64,000 nt of DNA, taken from UBA5066 sp046331465. GTDB lineage: Bacteria > Acidobacteriota > Thermoanaerobaculia > UBA5066. Both the position numbers and the translations under genes were made by a program. Positions 34,224 to 43,400 of the stretch are shown in pieces. Each line of letters starts with the position of its first letter. Within the stretch, counting starts at the first letter, position 1. The notes beneath the pieces were generated by a model. That model had not been told where the DNA came from. It saw nothing but the letters and a program-made list of their open reading frames with translations, and did no database searches. The stretch is taken from positions 496,001-560,000 of the forward strand of contig JAXLQV010000001.1 of the NCBI GenBank assembly GCA_046331465.1. Direction: 5' to 3'.

Positions 34224-34587
34224 CTGACCGATCGGGGTCAGGTCTTGTTCTTCTTTTAGAGGGAATGCGGGGCGCGCCTTCGGGCGCGCCCCTTTTCTAC
34301 CTGCCGGGTCCGCTTCTCGTCCGAGGACTCTCCCCACGGGGGAGATGGCTCGCCATCTCCCCGATAGAAGAGGACGGGCCGAGGACCGGGCCGGGTCCAG
34401 GGCTCGCGGAGCGAGCCGCGCAGCGGCCGTCAGGCCCTGGACGCGGCCCGGCCCGCAGGCCACGGCGGCGCGCGGTGCGCGCCGCTTCTCATCCCGGCCG
34501 TCCTCGCCCTCGGCGTCGCTGCTCTCGTCGTTCTCGTCCACGTGCGTGGCGCGGGGCGTGCGCGCGAAGCGCGAGGGCATCGGCCCG
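34224..34587. repeat. Palindrome-rich non-coding element, copy A
   Basis: The element begins with a short hairpin (CTGACC-GATCGG-GGTCAG, 34224-34241) followed by GTCTT. It then has a UUCG-type hairpin (34269-34292), a GGAGATGG/CCATCTCC hairpin, and a large stem nested on GTCCAGGGC (34395-34403) with GCCCTGGAC (34434-34442), flanked by CGGGCCG/CGGCCCG. A related copy lies ~512 bp downstream with the same order of stems. No convincing protein is encoded on either strand. It could be a structured RNA or a REP-like mobile element. Confidence 0.65.
34269..34296 (+). terminator. Strong intrinsic terminator after the Rhs/immunity pair
   Basis: GGGGCGCGCC (34269-34278), loop TTCG, GGCGCGCCCC (34283-34292), then TTTT. 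A ten-pair GC stem with a stable tetraloop and a short U-tract. It is also part of repeat copy A; in copy B the corresponding hairpin lacks the T-run. Confidence 0.75.
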
Positions 34588-34686
34588 TGACACGCCGTCA
34601 ACGCCCGCGCCGTCGGCGCGCGCAGTGCCGCCTGGCACGACGGCCGCTTCATCGCTCGCGGCCGGCGTCGCCAGGCCTTGGTCGAC

Positions 34687-34718
34687 GCGAAGGCCCGCGT
34701 CCGTGAGCGGGCCTTCGC
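34687..34718. other. 12-bp hairpin between the two structured repeats
   Basis: GCGAAGGCCCGC (34687-34698), loop GTCCGTGA, GCGGGCCTTCGC (34707-34718), a perfect stem. It lies in the spacer between copy A and copy B; the rest of that spacer shows nothing recognisable. Confidence 0.6.
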
Positions 34719-34735
34719 CTCCTCACGACGCCTTC

Positions 34736-35092
34736 GTGACCGATCGCGGTCAGGTCTTGAGTTTCTAATATAGGGGATGCGGGGCGCGCTTTCGGGCGCG
34801 CCCCGCTCGTCTTCGCGCTCCGGGTCTCCGGCGTCGTCTCCCCCGCGCGGGGAGATGCCTCGCGATCTCCCGGATAGAAGGAAGCGGGCCGAGGACCGGG
34901 GCGTGTCCAGGGCCCGCGAAGCGAACCGCGCAGCGGCCGGAAGCCCTGGACGCGGCCCGGTCCGCAGCGCACTGCGGCGCGCCGAGCGCGCCGCTTCTCG
35001 CGCCGGTCGTCCTCGCCCTTGGATGCCTCGGCGACCTCGTCCCCGAGCGTGGCGCGGGTACTGCGCGCGAAGCGCGGCCGCCTGGGGCCGTG
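34736..35092. repeat. Palindrome-rich non-coding element, copy B
   Basis: A diverged copy of the element at 34224-34587, offset ~510-512 bp. It has a TGACC-GATCGC-GGTCA hairpin (34737-34752), a GCGGGGCGCGC/GCGCGCCCCGC-type hairpin, GTCCAGGGC (34905-34913) with GCCCTGGAC (34943-34951) and an outer GACCGGG/CCCGGTC. Several positions outside the core differ from copy A while pairing is kept. Sequence between it and the CPBP gene (35093-35284) contains nothing I can name. Confidence 0.65.
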
Positions 35093-35284
35093 TCTACGCA
35101 GGTGCATTGTTCGAGCCGGCGGCCGGGGCGACGGCGCATGCGAGCCAGCGAAGCGCGCCCGTACGGATCGCGCCCGCGACGGACGGCCATCGTCAGGCGG
35201 ACCTGGAGGAGCGCTATTGAGAGCGGTCGGAGGGCTCCTGAGGTCGGCTTCAGAACCTTACCCGGACGCCGGCGTCTGAAGGAC

Positions 35285-35992
35285 ATGTGCACGGCCGTTG
35301 GGCGGACTCGTCTCCTGCACGCCGGTCTCCTGGCGACGGCGCTCGGCGCCTGGTGGATCAGCGATCACGCGATCACCCCATGGGTCCAGCAGATCGGGGG
35401 CTACGAGCGTATCCGGGACCGGGACATGTCCGTCCTGCTGGGCCATTGGGTCTTCGGACAGCTGCCCCGCGTGCTGCTGTGCGTGGGGGTGTGGCTGCTC
35501 GGCACGCGCCTCGGGCTCATGCCGTCGCTGCGCCGGTCCCTGGCGTCGGGAGGGTCGTGGCGTCGGGTCGCCGTCAGCGGCCTCAGGGCCGCGGCGGTGT
35601 TGCTGGTGCTCACGGTGGCGGTTGGCGCCGCCACCGGCGGAAGGTTCGGCTTCCACCCGTGCTTCACGAAGATGGCCGGCGATCTCGTCAGCAACATGTA
35701 CGAGGAGATCGTGTATCGGGGTCTGATGTTCTGTGCGTGCTACGGAATGGTGGCGGGGGCGAGCTTTCCGCTGGGCGGCAGGCCCCACCTCGCCGGTGTC
35801 GTCGCCGGCACCATCGGCTCGTCCGTGGTCTTCGCCGTCGGGCACGAGCAGTACGCGGTGGCCTTGCGCGTGGTCGTCGGCGTGGTCAGCACGGGCTTCG
35901 CGTATCCGTGGGTGGCCGCACGCTCGCTCTGGGCCCCGTGGATCACGCACATGCTGGTCGACGTCATCGGCGACTCGATCCTCACGCTCTGA
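35285..35992 (+). CDS. CPBP-family intramembrane metalloprotease
   Basis: A 235-residue polytopic protein. The CPBP motifs are MYEEIVYRGLMF (EExxxR), VVFAVGHEQY and ITHMLVDVIGDSI (HxxxD). Homologues are Glu/His-dependent intramembrane proteases acting on prenylated or membrane-anchored peptides, or immunity-type proteins in peptide clusters. Six or so hydrophobic segments are visible, starting with LLHAGLLATALGAWWI. The ATG has only a close GAAGGA upstream. It follows ~190 bp of unassigned DNA after the structured repeats and is the second CPBP protein in the window, much smaller than that at 19398. Its substrate is unknown. Confidence 0.85.
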   Translation: MCTAVGRTRLLHAGLLATALGAWWISDHAITPWVQQIGGYERIRDRDMSVLLGHWVFGQLPRVLLCVGVWLLGTRLGLMPSLRRSLASGGSWRRVAVSGLRAAAVLLVLTVAVGAATGGRFGFHPCFTKMAGDLVSNMYEEIVYRGLMFCACYGMVAGASFPLGGRPHLAGVVAGTIGSSVVFAVGHEQYAVALRVVVGVVSTGFAYPWVAARSLWAPWITHMLVDVIGDSILTL

Positions 35993-36137
35993 GCGGAAGG
36001 GTCCGGCGAGCCGCCGGACACGGAGCCGAAGCGGACGAAGGCTGCGCCCGATGGAATTCCGCAGCCCGACTCCAGTGTCAGGCGGGCCCGCGTTCCGTCA
36101 TGATCAGGTCGTCCCGGAGGAATCGAGTGGAAACACC

Positions 36138-36500
36138 ATGAAAGACCCTGACACACCTCGCCCCGCCGCGCACCCCCTCGACGCCATGGCCGCCGCCCCG
36201 GACCACCACGCGCTCCTCCTCGAGAACGGCTCGGTTCGCGTTCTCGACACGAGGCTCAGGCCCGGCGAGCGGACACCGGTCCACGCGCACGAGTGGTCCG
36301 CCGCCCTCTACGTTCTCAGCTGGAGCGACTTCGTTCGCTCGGCTCCGGACGGCACGGTCCTGCTCGACTCGAGGACCATGGCCGCTGCGCCGCCCGTGGG
36401 CTCAGTCCTGTGGGCCGGTCCGATCGGCCCGCACCGCGTGGAGAACGTCGGGGCCACCGACCTCCACGTCCTTGCGGTCGAGGTCAAGTCGGAGGTCTAG
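36138..36500 (+). CDS. Cupin-domain protein
   Basis: A 120-residue single-domain beta-barrel. The first cupin motif is RPGERTPVHAHEWSAALYVLS with metal-ligand candidates His and Glu; the second is WAGPIGPHRVENVGATDLHVLAVEVK. Such small cupins bind a metal and act as isomerases, dioxygenases or sensors; nothing here specifies the substrate. The flanking small genes (CPBP, DUF2277, VOC) are on the same strand but separated by 60-145 bp, so operon membership is uncertain. GGAGG lies about 20 nt before the ATG, rather far. Confidence 0.75.
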   Translation: MKDPDTPRPAAHPLDAMAAAPDHHALLLENGSVRVLDTRLRPGERTPVHAHEWSAALYVLSWSDFVRSAPDGTVLLDSRTMAAAPPVGSVLWAGPIGPHRVENVGATDLHVLAVEVKSEV

Positions 36501-36579
36501 TCCGTCCGGGCGATCACGCCCGGGAGCCTGACCCCGGGTCTCTGCGGTCTCGCTCCGCGGCGTGCGATGGGAGCTGCTC

Positions 36580-36855
36580 ATGTGCAGAAGCATCAGGACC
36601 CTCTTCAACTTCGAGCCGCCCGCCACGGACGAGGAGATCCGGGCCGCCTCGCTGCAGTTCGTTCGGAAGCTGAGCGGCTTCGCGAGGCCTTCCCGGGCGA
36701 ACGAGCCCGCTTTCGACCTCGCGGTCGAGCAGGTGACCGCCGCCGCGCAGCTCCTCGTGCGGTCTCTCGTCACGGGCACGCCGCCTCGCAACCGGGAGAC
36801 GGAGGCCGCCCGGGCCCGCGCGAAGGCCGCCACCCGATTCGGTCAGGGCGCCTGA
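36580..36855 (+). CDS. DUF2277 family protein
   Basis: A 91-residue protein that matches DUF2277 almost from end to end: MCRSIRTLFNFEPPATDEEIRAASLQFVRKLSGFARPSRANEPAF, then a helix-rich tail with PPRNRETEAARARAK. The ATG at 36580 is chosen because the family starts with MCRSI; GGGAG lies 6 nt upstream. An in-frame earlier ATG would add six unconserved residues. The function of DUF2277 proteins is unknown; they are small cytosolic proteins often found alone. The VOC gene follows after 57 bp. Confidence 0.85.
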   Translation: MCRSIRTLFNFEPPATDEEIRAASLQFVRKLSGFARPSRANEPAFDLAVEQVTAAAQLLVRSLVTGTPPRNRETEAARARAKAATRFGQGA

Positions 36856-36912
36856 TCCAAGGGTGGCCTCAGGGGTCGCTGAACGACAGCCCGCTCTTCG
36901 AGGAGTCAGAGC

Positions 36913-37314
36913 ATGCCGCTGAAGATCACTGGCGCCGTCCCGCTGCTCCAGGTCTTCGACATGCCCGCGTCCTTGCGCTTCTACAGGGACCTGCTCGGGT
37001 TCCAGATCGTTCAGCGCTCGGGTCCGACCGACGACTGCGACTGGGCCTGGCTTCGCCTGAACGAGGCCGAGGTCATGCTCAACACCGCGTACGAGGCCGG
37101 TCAGCGTCCGCCAGGGCCTGATCCGGCGCGCGTGAAGGCGCACGAAGACACGACGCTCTACTTCGGCTGTCCCGACGTCGACGCCGCCTGCGCGTTCCTC
37201 CGGTCAGCCGGTGTCTCCGCTTCGGAGCCGAAGACGGCGCCGTACGGCATGCGGCAACTCTACTTCCGCGACCCCGACGGCTACGGCCTCTGCTGTCAAT
37301 GGCCCGCGGCGTGA
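36913..37314 (+). CDS. VOC (glyoxalase/bleomycin resistance) superfamily protein
   Basis: A 133-residue protein with the two beta-alpha-beta-beta-beta halves of the VOC fold: PLLQVFDMPASLRFYRDLLGFQIVQR and, in the second half, LYFGCPDVDAACAFLRSAGV...PYGMRQLYFRDPDGYGLCCQW. Metal-ligand candidates are few, and the usual N-terminal His is absent, so it may bind a small hydrophobic ligand or drug rather than act as a glyoxalase. AGGAG lies a few bases before the ATG. No context links it to a pathway. Confidence 0.8.
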   Translation: MPLKITGAVPLLQVFDMPASLRFYRDLLGFQIVQRSGPTDDCDWAWLRLNEAEVMLNTAYEAGQRPPGPDPARVKAHEDTTLYFGCPDVDAACAFLRSAGVSASEPKTAPYGMRQLYFRDPDGYGLCCQWPAA

Positions 37315-37349
37315 CCGCGTCGACGGATCGGGATCCGGGAGGCACGCTC

Positions 37350-37623
37350 GTGGCGGATTCGAAGAAGGTGGCCGGTCTGGTCGGCCCGACCCTCGTCGCG
37401 ATGCTCGTGTCCGGGCTCCCGCTCGTCCCGCCCCACACGTACGACGGTCAGATCCCTCCGGCAGTCTGCGTGGCCGGCGTCCTCACGTTCGTGGCCGGGC
37501 TGGCGATCTTCCGCGCCCACGACGTTCGGGTGCGCGGCAGACCGTCCTCGTCACGGTCGCTCGGCGCCCCCGCAGCTTCTCGAAGAGGCGCAACGGGAGC
37601 CTCAGGGCGACGTGCCGGCGGTA
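37350..37623 (+). pseudogene. Frameshifted remnant of a small membrane protein
   Basis: From GTG 37350 the frame reads MADSKKVAGLVGPTLVAMLV and continues through two hydrophobic segments with VPPHTYDGQ between them (GLAIFRAHDV at the end). It then loses hydrophobic character near 37530. In the +1 frame the sequence continues as ARQTVLVTVARR and stops at 37624, where a third helix would be expected. This looks like a small inner-membrane protein of ~100 residues broken by a single indel near 37530-37540. The assignment is by reading only. The rest of 37624-37680 contains only the promoter-like box of the next gene. Confidence 0.4.
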
Positions 37624-37668
37624 GGCGGCCGTCGAGCGGCCGTCGTGCCTCGCGACGCGCGATGCGGG

Positions 37669-37674
37669 TAGCAT
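37669..37674 (+). promoter_or_regulatory. -10-like box TAGCAT, 6 nt before an ATG
   Basis: TAGCAT ends 6 nt before the ATG at 37681, which implies a leaderless transcript. It is the same hexamer as at 4269 and 4942. Confidence 0.5.
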
Positions 37675-37680
37675 CGGCGC

Positions 37681-38154
37681 ATGTGCCGAGCCCGATTCGT
37701 TCTCGTTTCATTCCTCGCGCTGTCGGCTCCCGTGTCGACGGGGGCGCCCGTGGCGCGCGTCGCGGCTTCGGAGGCGGTCTCCGGCGAGGCGCGGACTCTC
37801 CTCGAGGCCCAGGCGGCGGCGTGGAACCGCGGCGACCTCGAGGGGTTCTGCTCCGTCTACGCGGACGACGCGCTCTTCCTGACGGCGTTCGGCCTGACGA
37901 AGGGGCGGGCCGAGGTCCTCGCGAGGTACAAGGCCCGGTACCCCGACGCGGCGGCACGGGGGACGCTCTCGTTCGAGGTGTTGTCCGTGGACGTGGTGGC
38001 GGCCGGGGCCCCGAAGGGTCTTCCGGGCGGGATCGCGGTCGTGGCGCGCTGGAGGATCTCCCACCCCGACAAGCCCGCGGGAGAAGGGCTCACGCTCCTG
38101 AACCTCGTGAGGACGCCGTCGGGCTGGCGGATCGTCCACGACGCGTCGATGTGA
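37681..38154 (+). CDS. Exported SnoaL/DUF4440-like protein
   Basis: A 157-residue protein with a signal peptide (FVLVSFLALSAPVSTGAPVA) followed by an NTF2-like fold: LLEAQAAAWNRGDLEGFCSVYADDALFLTAFGLTKGRAEVLARYKARYP, then alternating strands ending LNLVRTPSGWRIVHDASM. The pattern matches DUF4440/SnoaL-like 'nuclear transport factor 2' proteins, which bind small ligands; some are isomerases. No catalytic residue can be assigned. The DUF6265-like gene starts 8 nt after its stop and is probably co-transcribed. Confidence 0.8.
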   Translation: MCRARFVLVSFLALSAPVSTGAPVARVAASEAVSGEARTLLEAQAAAWNRGDLEGFCSVYADDALFLTAFGLTKGRAEVLARYKARYPDAAARGTLSFEVLSVDVVAAGAPKGLPGGIAVVARWRISHPDKPAGEGLTLLNLVRTPSGWRIVHDASM

Positions 38155-38162
38155 CGGGAGCC

Positions 38163-38696
38163 ATGAAGAGAGCCGCGAAGTCCCGCGCCCGGAGCGTTCT
38201 CGTGGCGGCGATCCTGGCGGCGGCCCGTCCGGGCGCCGCGGCCGACGCGCCCGCATCCGCGGCGACGCCGCGCGCCGACATCGAGGCGACGCTCGCCGAC
38301 GTCTCGTTCCTCTCGGGCCGCTGGCTCGAGGAGGAGGGGGGGACGCTCTCCGAGGAAACGTGGAGCGCGCCGGCCGGAGACTCGATGGTGGGGATGTGGC
38401 GGCTCGCCCAGGACGGCAGGGCGAAGCTCTTCGAGCTCCTGACGCTCGTCGCCGAGGAGGGGAAGGTCACGCTCCGCCTCCGCCACTTCGACCGGCGGGG
38501 CGTCGCGTGGGAGGAGAAGGACCGCCCCCTCGTCCTGCCGCTCGTCGCAAGGGAGAAGGGATCGGCGCTCTTCGAAGGCGAGGGGAAGGGCGGGCTCCTC
38601 CGCCTCACCTACCGCCGCGAGGGGGACGTCCTCGTCGTCCGTCTCGAGAAGGCGGGCGAGCCCCCGGCCGACTACCGCTTCCGGCGCGCGCTGTAG
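38163..38696 (+). CDS. Exported DUF6265-like protein
   Basis: A 177-residue protein with a signal peptide. The mature part has the family-like sequence LADVSFLSGRWLEEEGGTLSEETWSAPAGDSMVGMWRLAQDGRAKLFELLTLV, then RLRHFDRRGVAWEEKDRPL and a beta-rich end (LLRLTYRREGDVLVVRLEK). This matches DUF6265, a lipocalin-like beta-barrel of unknown ligand. It lies 8 nt downstream of the SnoaL-like gene, so the pair is likely an operon for exported small-molecule-binding proteins. GAGCC before the ATG is a weak ribosome-binding site. Confidence 0.75.
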   Translation: MKRAAKSRARSVLVAAILAAARPGAAADAPASAATPRADIEATLADVSFLSGRWLEEEGGTLSEETWSAPAGDSMVGMWRLAQDGRAKLFELLTLVAEEGKVTLRLRHFDRRGVAWEEKDRPLVLPLVAREKGSALFEGEGKGGLLRLTYRREGDVLVVRLEKAGEPPADYRFRRAL

Positions 38697-38735
38697 GGCG
38701 TCGGGCGGGGAGGCTCTCCCCGCCCGGCGCGAGGC

Positions 38736-40307
38736 TCAGGGCCTCTTCCTCTGCGAGACGGCGTACGGGTCCTGCGTGACGTTGTCGATGACGTAGGCGA
38801 CGCCGCCGACGACGCAGCCCGCGGTCGCGTTCGTCACCGTCACCGAGCCCGAGGGGAGGTTCGCCGTCGCCTTCGAGAGCGGCTCCTGCGCGTACTGCGT
38901 CGGCGGGACGGTCAGCGCGATCGTGGAGCCGACCTGCCGGCCGAAGTCGTCGCGGGCCTCGACCTCGACGACGCAGTCCGTCGCCCCGAGGTTGTAGACG
39001 CCGACGTTCGTACGGAATGCGGCGTCCTGGCGGACCCCGGGGAGGACGCCGACCTCGCCCGTCAGGAGGACGGCCGCCGAGCTCGGGTTCTTCGCGTCGC
39101 CCGCGAGGGCGTACTGGCCGTTCGTCCCCCCCGTCGCCACGGGCGCCCAGGTCCGCGCGCCGGCGGTGACCCGGCCCGTCGAGGAGACGAAGAGGGTGCC
39201 GTAGGTCTGCTCGAGGCCGAACGCGTTCTTCACGACGTCGGCGATGGTCTTCGCGCCGCGCGCCGCGAGCGTGAAGAACGACGCCTCGCGGCGGCCGCCC
39301 GAGGTCCAGAGCTCGAGGCCGACCGTCGTCTCGAACGTCTCCATGTTCACGACGGAGAAGTCGGAGACGAACGGGATCCCGTACGCGTTCACCGTGCTCG
39401 CGACGGACGGGACGACGTACGCGTACCGCCACTCGGGCGCGTCGCGCTGGACGAGGAGGCGGAGCGCCCCCCCCGGGCTCGGGAGCGTCGCGGTCTCGCC
39501 GGCGGCGAGGGGGAGCGGTCCCGGGCCCTCGAGGGAGGCCGGCGCCTGCCCGGACGCGGAGACGCTCATCGTCACCTGCCGGGAGATCGGGCTCTGGGCC
39601 GGGGGCGTCCACGTGAGGACGACGTTCGTGGAGGTGACGGGCGCCGTGTACTTGAACGGCGTGGAGGGCCCGGTTGCCGTCGGCGGCGCGGCGTTCGTGC
39701 CGAGGCTCCAGGCGAACGTCCCGTCGGTCAGGAGCTCGTTGTTCAGCTGGTTGTAGGCACGGGCCGAGAGCGACTCTCCCACGTGCACGAAGTAGGTCGT
39801 GCCGCAGTCGCCGCCGCCCCCGGGGCCCGGGCCGCCCGGGCAGAGGTCGACGCCATTGGAGGCGATCCGGATGCCGGGGTCGACGACGACGGCCGCGCCG
39901 GCGACGAGGAGGTAGTAGGTCGTCCCGGCGGTCAGCGTCGCGACGAGGCGGTTGCGTGAGCAGGCGTTCGCCACGGGCGTCAGCCCGGCGCACCCGCCGG
40001 TGTAGAGCGCGAGGACCGGGCCGTACGCCGCGGGCGTGCTCGCCGTCGCGTCGAAGGCGTAGCTGTCCGTCGTCTGGGGCTGGAAGGAGAACCAGACCGA
40101 CTTCCCCGGCGTCGGGGTGACGCACGAGACGGCGGGGTCGCCGGTCGCGGTCGCCTGCGTCGTGTCGAGGACGGTCGAGAACGGGAGCTCGAGCCCCGGG
40201 ATCGACGTCGCGGCCGCGCAGGCGTCGTTCGCCGGCGGAGCGGCGGCGGCGGGCAGCGCGAGGGCGAGGATCGCGACGGGGATGAGGAGCGCTCGGGGTT
40301 TCGTCAT
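38736..40307 (-). CDS. Secreted protein of unknown function with a pre-peptidase-like N-terminal domain
   Basis: A 523-residue protein with a signal peptide ending AAAAPPANDACAAATSIPG, which resembles the start of exported bacterial pre-peptidase-type domains: VSCVTPTPGKSVWFSFQPQTTDSYAFDA, LALYTGGCAGL, LVATLTAGTTYYLLVAG. The middle has a VTSTNVVLTWTPP beta-sandwich. The C-terminal ~250 residues form a beta-rich module (VPSVASTVNAYGIPFVSDFSVVNM..., GQYALAGDAKNPSSAAVLLTG) often seen at the end of secreted proteins in GC-rich soil bacteria. GGAGGA lies 7 nt before the ATG. It is divergent from the C45-type gene at 40446. Probably cell-surface; no catalytic motif. Confidence 0.65.
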   Translation of the reverse strand: MTKPRALLIPVAILALALPAAAAPPANDACAAATSIPGLELPFSTVLDTTQATATGDPAVSCVTPTPGKSVWFSFQPQTTDSYAFDATASTPAAYGPVLALYTGGCAGLTPVANACSRNRLVATLTAGTTYYLLVAGAAVVVDPGIRIASNGVDLCPGGPGPGGGGDCGTTYFVHVGESLSARAYNQLNNELLTDGTFAWSLGTNAAPPTATGPSTPFKYTAPVTSTNVVLTWTPPAQSPISRQVTMSVSASGQAPASLEGPGPLPLAAGETATLPSPGGALRLLVQRDAPEWRYAYVVPSVASTVNAYGIPFVSDFSVVNMETFETTVGLELWTSGGRREASFFTLAARGAKTIADVVKNAFGLEQTYGTLFVSSTGRVTAGARTWAPVATGGTNGQYALAGDAKNPSSAAVLLTGEVGVLPGVRQDAAFRTNVGVYNLGATDCVVEVEARDDFGRQVGSTIALTVPPTQYAQEPLSKATANLPSGSVTVTNATAGCVVGGVAYVIDNVTQDPYAVSQRKRP

Positions 40308-40445
40308 GCAGGGTCCTCCTGTGCCGCGGGTGAAGGGCCGTCGAACGTAGTGTCGCCCATCGTGGAAATCCTACGCGCAGTGAACCGGGCCGGGGCCTCC
40401 CGGGCCGGGAGTACCATCCCGCGATCGCCTTCGAGGGGGGTCCAC

Positions 40446-43400
40446 GTGACCGTACGCCTGCTTTTCCTCGCCGCCGTCGTCTCGACCGCGCCGCTCGCAG
40501 CCGCGCCGCCCGCCCTTCCGAACGGAGGGTTCGAGGAGCGCTCCGGGGCGGCCGCGGCCTCCTGGAGCGCCGACGCCCCGCTGCCGGGGTGGGCCTCCGT
40601 CGCCCGCGACGAGGAGGTGAAGCGCGAAGGCGCGGCGAGCCTACGCCTCTCGGCCTCCCGCCCGGCCTCCCTCTCGGTCTCGTCCCGCGAGGTCCGCCTC
40701 GAGGTGGGCCGCGCGTACCGCCTCTCGGCCTGGGTCAGGACGGAGAAGGCCGTCTCCGACGCGGCGGGGCGGTACCCGACGCCCGTCGCCGCGGCGCTCA
40801 CGATGGCCTCGTTCCCTTTCACGAACCACTCGCCGTCGGCCGGCGCGACGCGCCCGTTCACGAGGGTCGAGACCGTCTTCGTCGCGACGGCGGCGAAGGA
40901 CCGCGTCCGCCTCCACCTCGGCCTGAACGGCACGGCGACCGGGACCGCCTGGTTCGACGACGTGACGCTCGAGGAGGTCACCGACGTCCGCGAGCTCGTC
41001 CCGATGGAGACGGTGCGCTGGCAGGGGCCGGCGTTCCGCTACGACGAGAAGGGGTGGATCTTCGTCCACGTCGAGGGGGAGCCGTACGCGCGCGGCTTCC
41101 AGTACGGCACGCTCCTCGCCGACGAGATCGCCGAGTACGCGAAGAAGCTCGGGATCCAGGAGAACCCGAAGGACGGGCCGGGCGCCTGGGCCGAGATGCG
41201 CTTCTTCGCCGACGCCGTCTTCCTCCGCAAGTACGACGAGGAGTACCTCGTCGAGATGAAGGGGATCGCCGACGGCGCCGCGAAGGCGGGGGCGAAGGTC
41301 GACGGAAGGCCCGTCGACCTCCTCGACGTCGTCACGATGAACTCCTCGATCGACCTCGACTACGTCAGGCAGGCCCTCCGGACGACGCCCCACCCGCTCA
41401 CGGGGCGGAGCTTCCTCACCTCCGAGGACGAGGCGAAGATTCCCGAGCGGGCGCACAAGTGCTCGTCTTTCGTGGCGACGGGCCCCGCGACGAAGGACGG
41501 CCGCCCCGTCTTCGGGCAGATCTTCATGTGGGCCGGCTACACCGGCGTCCACTTCAACGTCATCGCGGACGTCGTCCCGTCGAAGGGGCACCGCCTCGTC
41601 TACCAGACCTACCCGGGAGGCATCCACTCCGGGACCGACTTCTACATGAACTCGGCGGGGATCCTGATCGGCGAGACGACCGTCGCCCAGACGCCCTGGA
41701 ACATCGACGGCACGCCGATGTCGAACCGGATCCGGAAGGCCGCCCAGTACGCCTCGTCGATCGACGACGTCGCGCGGATCCTCCGCGAGAAGAACAACGG
41801 GATGTACACGAACGACTGGCCGATCGCCGACGTGAAGACGGGCGAGGTGGCCATCCTCCTCCTCGGGACGAAGGAGTCGAAGCTCTGGAGGACGAAGGAG
41901 GACCCCGCGCCGTTCGGGACACCCGGCTTCCTCTGGGCGAACAACAACCCGCGCGACCCGGTCGTGAAGAGGGAGTACGGCGTCCAGCCCGACGACGCCC
42001 CGTTCGACCCCGTCTTCGGCCCGTGGGACCGGGACGTGGCGTTCCGGAAGTGGTACGACGGGGTCAAGGGGAAGATCGACGCGAACGAGACGGTGAAGCT
42101 CTGGGCCTCCTCGCCGATCAACCGGCCGCACGCCTGCGACGGCAAGGTGACGACGGCCGAGATGGCCGAGAAGCTCGTCTTCATGGCCCACTTCGGCAAG
42201 GTCACGCTCCGCGAGAAGTTCCCGGCGGCGGGGAACCGCCGGATGCCCGACCACCCCGGCGCGATCCCCCACCTGACCCTCGGCTACTCGGTCTTCAGCC
42301 CCGTGTACGTCGCGGAGAAGCTGAAGGAGGCGAAGACGAAGGAAGCGGCGCCGGCGGCGGCCCCGAAGGAGCCGACGCTCGACGTGACGGCCGTCGAGGC
42401 GCTCCTCAAGCCCGACAAGGCGAAGCTCTGGAAGGGGAGCGTCTTCCCGAAGACGGAAGGGACGAACGGCCTCGTCTCGGGCTCGGCCGCCTACTGGCAG
42501 ATCCTGAAGGGACTCCCGGAGGACGCCCCGAAGGCGTTCGCGTCGCTCCGCGACCAGCTCTCGATGCTGAACGCGCGCGCGGCGTACTTCGCCGCGAAGG
42601 AGGGGGACGTCGCGGTCCGCGAGGCGACGCGCGAGTACGGGCGGCGCTCGCCCTACCAGATCCCGCGCATCAAGGGGACCTTCGCGCTCCACCAGCTCCG
42701 CCTCCTCCTCGGGAACGAGAAGTTCCTCGCCGCGACGGACGCGGCGTTCACCGCGAACGCGGGGCGCGAGGTGGCGGCCGCCGACCTCGTCGCCGCGATC
42801 TCGAAGGGGGCCGGCCGCGACGTCGCGCCGTTCCTCGCCCCGTGGATCGAGGAGAAGGGCTTCCCCGACCCGAAGGTCGAGGCGAGGGCGGCGAAGGAGG
42901 GCGACTCCTGGAAGGTGACGCTCGTCGTCTCGCAGGCAGGGCGGCCGTACCACCTCCTCGGCAGCGTTGCCATCGACGTCGACGGGAAGAGGATCCTGAA
43001 GCCGTACGAGGTCGACGGGGCGCGGACGGAGCTGTCGTTCGCCGTCCCCGGGAAGCCCTCGCGCGTCGCCTTCGACGCGGGGCGCGACGTCCCGGTGCCG
43101 CTCGGGAACCCGTACGCCTTCGTCAACTTCTCCGACGACTTCACGAAGGCGAAGGTCGTCTACGGGACGAGCCGGCAGGTCGAGGCGAACCACACGCTCG
43201 CGCTCCGCTTCCAGACCCTCCTCGCCGATTCGTACAGCGAGGAGCTGCCCCCCGTCGTGAAGGACACCGAGCTCGCGGACGAGGAGCTCGCGGCGAGCGA
43301 CCTCTTCGTCCTCGGCGCCCCGTCGGACAACGCCCTCGCGGCGCGCGTCGCCGGGAAGCTCCCGGCCGCGTTCGGGAAGGGCTTCTTCCGGCGGGACGGG

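Noticed and set aside
34224..35092. CRISPR array
   Set aside because: Only two long diverged copies with ~512-bp spacing and internal palindromes; no short direct repeats and no cas genes.
34101..35107. Minus-strand proteins encoded in the structured repeats
   Set aside because: The frames resemble each other only because the DNA is duplicated; they are Arg/Ala/Pro-rich, lack starts with ribosome-binding sites and run through hairpins.
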